A stretch of DNA of 64,000 nt. It comes from Malassezia japonica. Its lineage: Eukaryota; Basidiomycota; Malasseziomycetes; Malasseziales; Malasseziaceae. The position numbers were made by a program, and so were the translations under genes. Location: the NCBI RefSeq assembly GCF_029542785.1, contig NC_083375.1, positions 62,001 through 126,000 on the forward strand, written 5' to 3'. Positions 1 through 11,053 of this stretch are shown piece after piece. How positions within the stretch are numbered: position 1 is the first letter of the stretch; each line of letters starts with the position of its first letter. Under the pieces are notes generated by a model. That model did no database searches and was not told the DNA's origin. It saw only the letters and a program-made list of their open reading frames with translations.

Positions 1-1335
1 TTTTCCGATGTGCAGGCCTTGCTCGCGTCGCTGGATTTCGAGTATGGATGCGATGTAGGCTACGAGCTGGGCGCGCTGGCCAGGGACCAGCGCGCCCTCA
101 ACGAGGCGCTGGCTGGGCCGAGCGATGTGCGTGCAGACGAGCATCCTGAGCTCATGAATCATGCGCGTAGTCTTATTACACGCAATGGACCACTGCACTG
201 GCCTCTGCCCGCGTCCGAAGTGCCGGCGCCGAATTTCTTGCTGTCGGAAGAGCTGGCGGCGATCGCAGGACGAGAGCGTAGCCTGTCGCTACAGGATATT
301 GGGGAGCACTGGATGGCCGTGCAGCAGGCACTTCATGCGATTCTGTCGCACCTTGCACTCTTTCCGCCGATGACCGTGCCGGCGGATGCGGTAAAAAAGG
401 AGGCGGACAAGGCCCGCGCAAGCAAGACGGCCATGTCGCCGTCTTTGTTGGCAGATGTGCTTGCCTTTAAGCCTGTTCTGGCACAGCGACGCATCGCCGC
501 ACGCTCGCTCGACTGGCGCGACGTGGTGTCGGCTGCATATGCATGCGACGATCCACGTATGGCGCAGGCTGCGGATGCAGTGCGTGAGCGCATGCAGGCA
601 CTGTTTGCCTCGCATGCAGTCGAGCCGCACCTGGAGCGCAAGACATGGTCGATGAAAAAGATGCCGGACGTTGCCGAACGTGTGGGGATCGTGCGGCAGG
701 CAAGAGAAAAGGCAAGAGTCGTGCTCGAGACGCCGCCTTCCGAGATCTGGCAAGAGGCGTGCGCGTCTTTTTTTCCCGAACACGAAAAGGTGCCGAAAGC
801 ATGGGAGGATTGGCAATACTACCAGGATGGTGAGCTGCCTGAAGTGGGGTCGGATTGGGAAGAGCGTGTGAAGGAGGCGTTGGAATGGGATAGTGAGGAA
901 GGGGAGGAGGAAGAAGAGGGAGGGGAAGAGGAGGAGGAAGAGGGGGAAGAACAGGAGGAGGAAGAGGAGGAGGAAGAGGATGGGCAAGAGAATGGCGAAA
1001 AAGATGCCGAGCACAATGAGAATCTAGAAAGCGAAAGCGATTCTATATCGTCCTCCTCGTCATCCACCTCTGGAATCCCCTCGCCTACGCTTACGGTCTC
1101 TCTCTCACGCTCCGAAGCTCCTCCTGAAGCTCTTTTTGATGCCCCTCCCGATACCCCCATCGCACCCCAATCGACCTCGCTGTCCCCTATCCAACCCCGT
1201 CACACTCCTCGCCCTGCGGCCACTGCACGACCCTCCCCCTCGCCCTCTTCCCAATCCCCGTCCAAACGCGGCGCGCCCCCCTCCATTGCCCCCGCGAAAC
1301 GACGCCGAACGCTTCCCCCACGTCGCGGCTTTTGA
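1..1335 (+). CDS. Unrecognised acidic protein, 5'-truncated by window edge
   Basis: The frame is open from base 1 (F-S-D-V-Q...) to a TGA at 1333-1335, with no convincing ATG at its left end, so the gene starts outside the window. About 444 residues are visible. The first ~290 look globular and mildly helical, with Trp-rich stretches such as SEIWQEACASFFPEHEKVPK. Then comes a near-pure Glu run (about residues 297-325, bases 895-985), a Ser run, and a Pro/Ser-rich tail ending in a basic KRRRTLPPRRGF that could act as a nuclear localisation signal. No family was recognised. The tail suggests a nuclear protein, which is inference only. It converges with the KH-domain gene across 31 bp. Confidence 0.6.
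   Translation, partial: FSDVQALLASLDFEYGCDVGYELGALARDQRALNEALAGPSDVRADEHPELMNHARSLITRNGPLHWPLPASEVPAPNFLLSEELAAIAGRERSLSLQDIGEHWMAVQQALHAILSHLALFPPMTVPADAVKKEADKARASKTAMSPSLLADVLAFKPVLAQRRIAARSLDWRDVVSAAYACDDPRMAQAADAVRERMQALFASHAVEPHLERKTWSMKKMPDVAERVGIVRQAREKARVVLETPPSEIWQEACASFFPEHEKVPKAWEDWQYYQDGELPEVGSDWEERVKEALEWDSEEGEEEEEGGEEEEEEGEEQEEEEEEEEDGQENGEKDAEHNENLESESDSISSSSSSTSGIPSPTLTVSLSRSEAPPEALFDAPPDTPIAPQSTSLSPIQPRHTPRPAATARPSPSPSSQSPSKRGAPPSIAPAKRRRTLPPRRGF
895..985 (+). repeat. GAG/GAA low-complexity tract coding poly-Glu
   Basis: Purine-only GAG/GAA/GGA triplets encode an acidic run inside the 5'-cut gene. Tracts of this kind commonly vary in length between strains. Confidence 0.8.
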
Positions 1336-1366
1336 TACCCAAACATGTCCTATTAAGGTATATATA

Positions 1367-2440
1367 TTATGCACGATGCTCCGGCGGCACGTCCTGTCCG
1401 CCCTCGTCCTTGGTCGGCTTGCGGCCGTGGTAGTCCACGAAGCTCTTCTCCCACGCGACATAGTCCTTCCAATACTTTTGCAGGGCCTCGTCCTCCTGTG
1501 CCTGCACGCCATTCGCCTCGTCCTTCGGCGGCTCTTCTTCCGGGGGCGCCTCGTCCTCCGGCGGCGGCGGCGGCAGGTCCGACTGCGGCGGCAGCGGCGG
1601 CTGCTCGCCCTCGACGTCCGGCGGCGGCCCGTAACCGAGTGCGACGTACGCCTTCTTCCACTCCTCAATCACAGCCGCGACGAGATCCTGAGCGAGCTCC
1701 TTGGCCTTTCTCAGCTGAGCCTCCTCCGGGCTCGTGAGGTGCACAAACATGGTCTCGTTCATCTCGCGGCCAGTGTCCGCCTCCAAGTAGCCGGAGCCGA
1801 CGCCGCGAATCTGCGTGCGGACCTTGGTCTCGTTCTGGATGTACTTTACAAAGAGTCCATTCGGCCCCACGAGCTTTGCGCGCACGTTGAAGTTGCGCAG
1901 CGGCTCGAGCGGGACGCGCACCTTTTCTTCCGGCCAGCCGGGGTTGCGGTCGCCGCGGTGCAGGCGGTCGTCGAGGAGCGGCGGCAGATCGCGCGCCATC
2001 AGCTCCGAGATCCGCGCAATGGTCCGGTCCAGGCTCTCGCGCGTGTCTGCGGAGATGTGCAGGAACAGCGGCGGGTCGTTCGGGCGCACGCGCGTCTTGT
2101 CGGGGTACCAGGTGCCCTTGGTAAACACCTTGGCGCCCGTGTCGCGAAAGATGTCGAGCTGCGTCTGGCGCTTGGTCAAGAGGTATCGATTCCTGTGGTC
2201 GTTGATCTCGATGTCGTGCGTAAACGCACCATCCGGCGCCTCTTCGTCAAAGTCGGGGTGGCGCACGAGCGCGCCGGTCGCCGGATCTGGGCGGCCGAAC
2301 TGCGCGGCGATCTTGGCCGCGGCAGCAGCGGCCGCGCGCGCCGCCGGCTTGTGCTCCTCCGCGTTGACGGTGAGCGCGCTCGACGCTCCCTTGGCGCCGC
2401 CCTCGGCAGGCCGGTCCCACTTGCTTCTCCGTTCCGCCAT
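1367..2440 (-). CDS. KH-domain RNA-binding protein, KHDC4/BLOM7-like
   Basis: Single-exon gene of 357 residues, ATG at 2438-2440 in a GCCATGG context, TAA at 1367-1369. After an Ala/Lys-rich N-terminus come HDIEINDHRNRYLLTKRQTQ and GAKVFTKGTWYPDK, followed by DPPLFLHISADT. This is the arrangement of the atypical first KH domain of the KHDC4 (BLOM7) family. A second KH-like segment (NFNVRAKLVGPNGLFVKYIQ) carries the G-P-N-G loop at about residues 185-205. The C-terminus is Pro/Glu-rich. Family members are linked to pre-mRNA splicing, so a nuclear RNA-binding role is likely. It is divergent from PGI1, with 94 bp between the start codons. Confidence 0.75.
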   Translation of the reverse strand: MAERRSKWDRPAEGGAKGASSALTVNAEEHKPAARAAAAAAAKIAAQFGRPDPATGALVRHPDFDEEAPDGAFTHDIEINDHRNRYLLTKRQTQLDIFRDTGAKVFTKGTWYPDKTRVRPNDPPLFLHISADTRESLDRTIARISELMARDLPPLLDDRLHRGDRNPGWPEEKVRVPLEPLRNFNVRAKLVGPNGLFVKYIQNETKVRTQIRGVGSGYLEADTGREMNETMFVHLTSPEEAQLRKAKELAQDLVAAVIEEWKKAYVALGYGPPPDVEGEQPPLPPQSDLPPPPPEDEAPPEEEPPKDEANGVQAQEDEALQKYWKDYVAWEKSFVDYHGRKPTKDEGGQDVPPEHRA

Positions 2441-2474
2441 GGCGATGAAAACGATGTGTAATTCCGCAATTTAG

Positions 2475-4190
<1,716 letters not shown>

Positions 4191-4228
4191 GAGGTAGTTT
4201 CCAGCGCTATTATTCTGTATATTTTGCA

Positions 4229-5072
4229 TTAGGCGAGTCCGGCCGACTTTTTGTACGCCTCGTGCTCTTTCGTGTAGGTCTCGTAGTCCGACTGCGCCTT
4301 GGACTCAAACGGATGCTTGTCCGACGCATTCATCGCCTTCCACCGCTCGCCCGCGAGCTTCGCCAGCTCCTGCACCGGGAGGTGATCGTGGCCGTTCTCG
4401 CGCAGGTGCTGCACGTAGAGGAAAAAGGCACCGGGGGGACGCTTCGGCGCGGCAGGGTCCTTCAGGTTGCTCGGCACCGACTTGCCGAGCTTGCGCTGGT
4501 GCGCGTAGTACAGGTTCTGGCGGCGGATCGCATCGGGCGTGAGCGAGTCCTGCCACTTGGCCAGGTCCTTTTCGTACTGCGCCTTGGCCTTTTCGGCCAG
4601 CTCGTCAATCCGCGCACGCTCCGCCGGCGACAGCGACTTCCACTCGGCACCGACAGCCGTAGTGATCGCCGTAACGTCCACCACACTCTTGCCGCTCGCA
4701 GGCGAAATCTTGCGGTACTCGGTCTTCTCCTTGAGCTGGGGCAGGCGCTCGGAGAAGTAGATCAGGAACGACGAGCGGCGCGTCGGCTTGTTCTCCATAG
4801 GCAGGGGCACTGGGTCAGCGAAAATACGTACACAGCTTGCCGTTCGTGTCGCGGGCCTCCCACGGCTTGTCCTTCTTCGCCTTGGGCTTCGTCTCCTTCT
4901 TGGCAGGCTTGGTGGCCTTGGGCTTCGGCGAGGCACGCTTGGGCTTCGTCTCTTTGGCCGTCTTGGGCAGTTGCAGGTACGCAGTAGTCGAAAGGGGTGC
5001 ACGCACCGCCATCAGCGGCACGCGGGCCAGCAGGGGGCGCGCGCTTGTCCGCAGCACGAGCCTCGAAAACAT
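4229..5072 (-). CDS. ABF2: Mitochondrial HMG-box protein, Abf2/TFAM-like
   Basis: Two exons (5072-4832, 4809-4229) around a 22-nt intron at 4810-4831; the join gives K-L-L-P-L-P-M-E-N-K. The predicted protein has 273 residues. The N-terminus (MFSRLVLRTSARPLLARV) is a typical mitochondrial presequence. A Lys/Pro/Ala-rich linker precedes two HMG-type segments: residues ~85-170 (SSFLIYFSERLPQLKEK...) and the clearer box at ~200-270 (PKRPPGAFFLYVQHLRENG ... GERWKAMNASDKHPFESKA). Two HMG boxes behind a presequence is the Abf2/TFAM plan, which packages and maintains mtDNA. The identification rests on architecture; the first box is weak. It is divergent from the 5'-nucleotidase gene, with a CACGTG between them. 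Confidence 0.8.
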
Positions 5073-5146
5073 CGTTCTCCACTCAATGTGGCGTGGAGAC
5101 CAAACACGTACCTGTGCGTATCCGGCGATCCGCACGGGCAATGTAC

Positions 5147-5152
5147 CACGTG
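5147..5152. promoter_or_regulatory. CACGTG palindrome in HMG/5'-nucleotidase divergent promoter
   Basis: CACGTG within GTACCACGTGGCAC, in the 118-bp space between the start codons at 5072 and 5191. Such E-box-like sites are bound by bHLH proteins of the Cbf1 class in fungi; binding here is inferred. Confidence 0.5.
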
Positions 5153-5190
5153 GCACTTGCATGCGTGCGCACAGACAACCTCTCGCCGTG

Positions 5191-7563
5191 ATGGCGGTCC
5201 ACCTGCCTGTGTTGCACTTTAATGAGTAGGTCGACGCGCTGACGCAGTGTATACCGTGTGCGTCAAAAGGTGAAGGGTATCGAAAAGGCGCTGGGCGCTG
5301 ACCAGTTCGCCGCGAAAATCAACGCGATTCGCGAGACGTGGGGCGAGAAGGACCAGCAGTGCCAGCGCTCGGTGCCTTCACAGCCGTTTGTGTGGGACGA
5401 GCACGCCCAGCGCGACCGGAAAGGCCTTTGCGTCTTTTCGGGTGACCTGTACAACCCTAGCGTCGAAAGCAGCATCACGCGCGGGGCGCATATGGTGCCG
5501 GTAATTAACGCCATGCAGGTCGACGTCGCCTGCTTGGGAAAGTACGTGGTTTGGCTCACACAGCCACGACTGGGACTTTGGGTATCCCCATCTTCAGACA
5601 CTCATGAGCCAAAACAACTTTCCGTGGCTCTTTTCGAACGTCGTCGACGCGTCTTGGCGCGAAGACCACAGCGAACAGACGCCCAAGATGGATCCGCGCG
5701 ACCAGCAGATTCAAGATACCCTGCCTTATTTTATCATGACTGTACAAGGCATCAAGATCGCATGCATTGGACTGGTGGAAGAGTGCGTCGCCCTACTAAT
5801 GCAGAGAATGGCTCGATACCGTACCCGGCTTTCCGGACCAGTTTGAGTACCGCTCCATGGTCGACGTAGCAATGCACCTGTCCAAGGAGCTGCGTGAAGG
5901 CGAGGAAAAGGTCGAGCTCATTATTGCGGTGACACACTGCCGTATGCCGAACGACGTCGACATTGCCAATGCGCTCGGCGCCGTGCGCGACACGGATCCT
6001 TCGTCCCACGGCGTCGACCTTATCTTGGGAGGGCACGACCATATCTACTACGTGGGACGCGGCGTGCACGAGTACCAGGGTGCGGACTACTCTATGGACA
6101 TGCCAGGCGCCGAGAAGGACAAAAATACGTTTCTGATCAAGAGCGGAACCGACTTTCACGACCTCAGCGAACTCGAGATTGTCTTGTCCGAGCCACAGGA
6201 CGCCGTGCGCCGCCGCACCATTTCTTCGATCAAGGTGCAGCGGCATGAAGTGCTTCCCAGCGACCCATCATTGCCGCAGCTCGAAGAGATGCTTGACCAC
6301 CTCATGTCCCGCATGAGTAAGTCGATTGGCCAGCCGGTTGCCTACTCCCTGACAGAGTGGGACGCACGGGCACGTTCTGTCCGGATGGACGAGTCGCCCC
6401 TTGGCGACTTTATTGCCGACATTATTTTGATTTCCATGGAACGCTCGCTGCGCATGCAGCGCGCGGTCCACGCACCCCTCGACAAGGAAGAGCGGGCGGC
6501 CGACTGCTGCCTCATCTGCGGCGGCTCGCTGCGTGGCGATTCTGTCTTTGGGCCAGGCGAGATCACACTCGCCAACCTCCTCGAAATCATGCCGTTCGAG
6601 GACCCGATCATTGTCAAGGAGCTCACGGGCCAGGATATCTGGGACGCGCTTGAAAATGGCTTTAGTGCGTATCCCAAGCAAGAGGGCCGCTTTCCTCAGG
6701 TCGCCGGCTTGCGTGTCGTATGGGACTCGTCCAAGGAGCCAAACAAGCGCGTCGTGAGCGTCGACTTGCTCCAACAGCCATTCGACGGCGAAATTGGCAC
6801 TTCGAGCGACAGTTTGCGCATGAAGTTCCGCGACCAGTATGTGTTCGTCCCGGGAGACGAGAACGAGGACGACGACGTGGTCACAGTGCACCGCGCTGCT
6901 GCCAAAGTCAAAGAGCCGCTGCAGCTGGACAAAAAGTACCGCGTTGTGACACGCTCCTACCTCTGTGCTGGGAACGACGGATATACCGCCCTTACGCGCG
7001 GCAAGTACATCATCGACCATGAGGCCGGCGAGCTGATGTCGACGATTGTGCGCAAGTTTTTGCTGGGCGCGACTTATATCTGGCGCTGGAAGCAGCTGCG
7101 TGCACAGGCGTCCGCGGAGAATGACACAAGTTTTGCATCCGACACGACTGGTACGCCTGATGTCAGCTTCGACACCACGGCGGGCTCGTTGCGTGAGCAG
7201 GTGCAGCGCAAGGTTCACTTGTCGTCCAAGACGGACACGGCCGTGCAACGCGCGGTCGACCTCACACATATGCCCGCACACGGCGCGCCGCCGATGAAGC
7301 GCCGCTCGAGCCTGCAACCCCCGATTGTCGTCGACAATAGCCCTGTTGCGATCCGCGATGCGCTGTTTGTTGCGGGGCACGAGCATCACTCGTCGTATGA
7401 CTCGGCGTCTAGGGCGTACTCCTACGACCGCAAGAATCTAAACGACAATGTCTCGGTGGATACCAAGGCTGTTGAGCAACAGGCCCGCCAAGGCGCTGAC
7501 AACCTCGCTGTTGTCCTTGCAATGGCCGACGGACGCCTGGTGGATTCTGCACGAGCCTCGTGA
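5191..7563 (+). CDS. 5'-nucleotidase-family metallophosphoesterase
   Basis: Four exons (5191-5225, 5248-5541, 5564-5782, 5805-7563) separated by three introns of exactly 22 nt; 768 residues. The first 35-nt exon supplies MAVHLPVLHFND, completed by VYRVRQ in exon 2, which is metal motif I of the family. Further motifs are SGDLYNPS, GNHDWDFG (split by intron 2), AVTHCRMPND and GGHDHIYYV. The phosphoesterase domain spans ~5-235 and the 5'-nucleotidase C-terminal domain ~275-460, with the substrate-stacking region near LCAGNDGYTALTRGKYI. No signal peptide or membrane anchor is visible, so a cytosolic nucleotide phosphatase is more likely than an ecto-enzyme. The tail after ~480 is low-complexity. 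An in-frame ATG at 5161 would add 10 residues. Confidence 0.88.
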
Positions 7564-7579
7564 TTCATAGGTATATGTA

Positions 7580-9712
7580 CTACGTCGCAAACGCCCAGCG
7601 CTGTCCCTCGCTGAGCTCCTTCATTTCCAGGCGGCCCAATTCGCCTTCCATACCGACATCTTCCTCGCCTTGCTCGCCGAGCGTGAGGCCGTCGTACGGG
7701 TGCCACGACAAGTTGCGCTTGAGACGCAGGTGTCTGAGCGGCTCGCGCTCTGCGTCGCTTTTCTCCGCGTCGCCTTCCATGAGCGGAGGGTAAGTAACGA
7801 CCCCCATGCTTCGCAGATGCGCGCGCGCTTCGCGCATACGTTGCTGCTCCGCAGGATCGATCCTGGCGAGGGTTGTGAGTTTTGCGCGGCGCACAAGCGC
7901 CGCATTGTCGTCGTCGTAGCGGCGCCCCACAGCACCGAGCTTTGCAAAGGTCTCAAAAGTGACCAGTGCGGTGAGAATGGCAAAGTTGACGCCAAGGAAC
8001 TCGACAATATTCCAATCCTCCGATACTTTTTTCCCGTCCGCGTCTGTCGTGCTGCTGTGCATCATAGGCAAGAAGAGAATAATAATTCCCATGACCACGC
8101 GAACAAAAAGGCGAAGTGAACGGGGAAGGCGCGTGCTTCCATGCTTGTCCAAGTTCCTGTGCAAAATACCAATTGTAGCAATGCAGAGCAGTGCGACGAA
8201 ACAGCTGCCGCTCCAGTACCACAAGTAACTCGCGGCTTCCTCGCCATCTCGATCCTCGATCAGCTTTGCCAGCGATGCGCCAGCAAGAATAAGACTGGCA
8301 GAAAGCGGAAAGTGGATCAGGCTAAACGTATGCGACGTAAGCCAGTTGCGGCGCAGCGCGTGCTGGTACGTGCGCGAGCTGTCCGCATCGTAGTAGAGCC
8401 AAATGAGCATGAACGAGCAGCCAATGGCAAGAGCCGATCGTCCAAACATTGGATTCACGCCAATGTAGGTTTCTTGCTCGGTGAGACGAGCAACATAGGT
8501 CGAGTTGATGATCATCTCACCCACGACGACAAGGACAAATTGGATTGTGCGCTCGATAGCATGTTCTTGCGAAATGGCAGGGATAAACAAGGCTTCGCCT
8601 CCTTTTCGGAACGCTATGCCGTTGAAAATCCAGAGAATAATGAGCACAATGAAACTGTCAAACAACTCGGCACACATTCCTGCAAACATCAAACCAGTCA
8701 CGGCGACCGCATCGTCAATCCACATGATGGGAAGATAGAGCCCCGAAATCAGGAGACAAACAAACGCGTTTACCCACATAGCTGGGCGGAACTTGGGCAG
8801 GATCAATCCATAGTAGAGACGAAGAAGGATACGGAACAAGCGAAGAGCGAGGTAAAATCCGATTGCCGCGTGCAAGTATCGCGTATAATTCTCGTCGAAC
8901 CAGTAATCGCCAGTGATGTGGTCGTGGTACTGAACATGCTTTCCAGACTTCCCCGAATCTGTACAATAACCGGGTTCATCTGGAAAATTATCAGAATTAC
9001 AGGTGGTAATTTGGATCGCTGCAGCATTGGCAGAGAAACCAGTAAGGAGAATCATGACACCAAGAAGGCCCAGGCGTTCCTTGATATCGTCCGTTCCAGA
9101 CACGTTCAAAAAAGTGCGCACGTCCATCCACACGATCCACGCCGGGAAGAATTCGAGAATGAACTTGAGCACGTTAAATCCAGACGCCTCTTCCGCCGCG
9201 CCGTCCGCGAGAATGTGCGCAATACCGACAAACATCAGGTCGAAAAAAAGCTCAAAGCGCGACGGAATACGTTCGTCCGTCTCGCGATACAGATTGCCTT
9301 TGTACAGCCATTGGCGCACGACAGGGCGCTTGAAAAGGTGAGCAAGCGTGACAGGAACGTCGAATCCGTGCTCTTCCAGGTGCTGGTGCTTCTCGGCCTT
9401 TTCGGTTTTTTTGGTCCGCGCATGCACCATGTTGAACATGGCGTTCAGGTGGACATGGGTATGATCGTTTGCATTTGGTATCGCTTCTGGGCCCTCTGGC
9501 TTTTCTTGCGGTCCCCAGATTGTCTCGAGATTCGGGTCTTCCACTTGGATCGCATGGCTACCCTCGGCGACCGTCTCACCGGGGTTCACTTCTCTCCAGG
9601 TGCCGAATTGGCTATCAGGATCCCCAGCCGCGGCACTGCTGCTGCTTTGGCGAGGTACCCCCGACATCATACGCCGCGCTAGGAACGCGCCCAGGGATTT
9701 TTTGACGCGCAT
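7580..9712 (-). CDS. Low-temperature-requirement A (LtrA) family membrane protein
   Basis: Single exon, 710 residues from the ATG at 9712. An upstream in-frame ATG at 9826 would run into the end of the IBA57 coding region, so 9712 is preferred; 9670 is also possible. After a ~130-residue soluble N-terminus comes the LtrA hallmark RFELFFDLMFVGIAHILADG, followed by about ten hydrophobic segments (for example PAWIVWMDVRTFL, LGLLGVMILLTGFSANAAAI, IQFVLVVVGEMIINSTYVA) and a cytosolic-looking charged tail. LtrA was named in Listeria; its biochemical role is unknown. Base composition is visibly less GC-rich than in the neighbouring genes, notably around 8150-9200. It converges with the 5'-nucleotidase gene across 16 bp. 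Confidence 0.85.
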   Translation of the reverse strand: MRVKKSLGAFLARRMMSGVPRQSSSSAAAGDPDSQFGTWREVNPGETVAEGSHAIQVEDPNLETIWGPQEKPEGPEAIPNANDHTHVHLNAMFNMVHARTKKTEKAEKHQHLEEHGFDVPVTLAHLFKRPVVRQWLYKGNLYRETDERIPSRFELFFDLMFVGIAHILADGAAEEASGFNVLKFILEFFPAWIVWMDVRTFLNVSGTDDIKERLGLLGVMILLTGFSANAAAIQITTCNSDNFPDEPGYCTDSGKSGKHVQYHDHITGDYWFDENYTRYLHAAIGFYLALRLFRILLRLYYGLILPKFRPAMWVNAFVCLLISGLYLPIMWIDDAVAVTGLMFAGMCAELFDSFIVLIILWIFNGIAFRKGGEALFIPAISQEHAIERTIQFVLVVVGEMIINSTYVARLTEQETYIGVNPMFGRSALAIGCSFMLIWLYYDADSSRTYQHALRRNWLTSHTFSLIHFPLSASLILAGASLAKLIEDRDGEEAASYLWYWSGSCFVALLCIATIGILHRNLDKHGSTRLPRSLRLFVRVVMGIIILFLPMMHSSTTDADGKKVSEDWNIVEFLGVNFAILTALVTFETFAKLGAVGRRYDDDNAALVRRAKLTTLARIDPAEQQRMREARAHLRSMGVVTYPPLMEGDAEKSDAEREPLRHLRLKRNLSWHPYDGLTLGEQGEEDVGMEGELGRLEMKELSEGQRWAFAT

Positions 9713-9777
9713 ATGACCCCACGTGGCGGTGCAGAGCGCTCGCGGGGTATTGGCTCCACGTTGGGCTATGCACGTTG

Positions 9778-10902
9778 CTACGCAGGCTCCTGGACTGTGC
9801 TTGCAGGCCACCACGTTGGCCTCCATGCGTGTAGCTGGGCCGCATGGTCACCCACGCTGACCGCGAGGTGCGGCGCGTTCTCCTCCTGGTGCGTTTTTTC
9901 CTCCTGCTCCATGCGGAGCAAGGCCAGGCCGATATTGTGGATGCCGCCGATAAACTTGCCTGCGGAGCGCGAGCGTCCCTGGCGATTCTCGGTTTCGTTC
10001 GAGGCCTCGGCCGCAATGAGGCGCACGTCTGTGCCGTGCTCTGGCACGGCGGTCCAGTTGGTGTCGATCGTAAAAGGTTCAGGGGCGCTGTGTCAGCAAT
10101 AGTACGTACGTCTCGCCGACATTGGTCAGGGCGACCGGCATCACGCGCTTGCGCACGAGGCCCGTAAAGTAGGTGCGTGCGGTAAGCTCCTGCCCGATGT
10201 AGCACCCCTTGTGGAAATCGACTGTGTGAGGAAAGAAAGAGACGTACCTCCGTGCATATAGTCAATACAACTTTCGAGGGGTAAACTCGAGCCGTTCACG
10301 AGCTCGTCTGCGCCTTCCGGTACGCCGTTGAGCATGCGGTGCACCGTGTACTCGTCAAACGACACTGTCGTGCCCGACACCGGCGCCTCGGTACCCGCGC
10401 GCGCCAGGACACGCCAGCCCATGTCCGGCGTGCGCACGTCACGAAAAGCGAGCGCCGCGTCGCCCAGATCGCCCTGTGCATTCGGTCCCCAGGCCTGGTA
10501 TACGTCCCACTCGCTGCTCACGTCCGTAATCTTGACCTTGGAGCGCAGCTTGAAGCGCCGGATGAACTTGAGCAGCTCGCTTGCGATTTTCTCGTCGACC
10601 TCCATGAGCAGCGACGGCTCCTGCGTATCAGGCAAGAGGTACAGGAACGAGTCGGCAATGACGCGCCCCTGCGGAGTGAGAAAGGCCGTGTAGAATGCGT
10701 CGCGCGCCGGTGTGCCGTTCTTGTGTGCGTCTTCGAGCGTCACGACATTGTTCGTGACACTTCCCTGCAGGAACTTGAGCGTATCGCGCCCCTCGAGCGC
10801 AACTATGCTCCTTCGTGGAATCTGTGTGATTGATGTCTGCACCGCTGCCGTCGACAGGCCGCGCACTGCGCCCGGCACGCCCCTCGCCACCGCTCGTAGC
10901 AT
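9778..10902 (-). CDS. IBA57: Mitochondrial Fe-S cluster assembly factor IBA57 (GcvT-like)
   Basis: Three exons (10902-10248, 10221-10110, 10087-9778) with introns of 26 and 22 nt; 358 residues. The diagnostic [16 protein letters not shown], the folate-binding-fold signature of the IBA57/YgfZ family, appears only after splicing intron 1 (CIDYMHG joined to VDFHKGCY). The N-terminus [20 protein letters not shown] is a good mitochondrial presequence; an ATG at 10932 would add ten residues. IBA57 acts with ISA1/ISA2 in maturation of mitochondrial [4Fe-4S] proteins. [20 protein letters not shown] near the N-terminus also fits. It lies head-to-tail with LtrA, with 65 bp from its stop to the preferred LtrA start. 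Confidence 0.88.
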
Positions 10903-10964
10903 GTCTGTGCACGGTAGTCGCTGACTCAGCATTCCGCGGTCTCCGCGGCACGACGCCGATCCTC

Positions 10965-10970
10965 CACGTG
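10965..10970. promoter_or_regulatory. CACGTG palindrome in IBA57/VTT divergent promoter
   Basis: CACGTG 84 bp before the VTT-gene ATG (11054) and 63 bp before the preferred IBA57 ATG. Two CCGCGG palindromes lie nearby at about 10934-10947. Confidence 0.5.
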
Positions 10971-11053
10971 GTGGTGGCGGCCGACGCGGAGGGCGCGTTC
11001 CCCCGTGGTAGACCCGAGGGACGACATTTTTTCAGCACGCCTTCGTACGCACC

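Noticed and set aside
4837..5229. 130-codon plus-strand frame across the HMG gene 5' end
   Set aside because: Only its last part (5191-5225) is real, as exon 1 of the 5'-nucleotidase gene; the rest is antisense to HMG exon 1 and promoter.
9713..9826. N-terminal 38 residues of LtrA from the ATG at 9826
   Set aside because: Overlaps the end of IBA57, and the sequence shows no family similarity; the ATG at 9712 leaves a real intergenic space.
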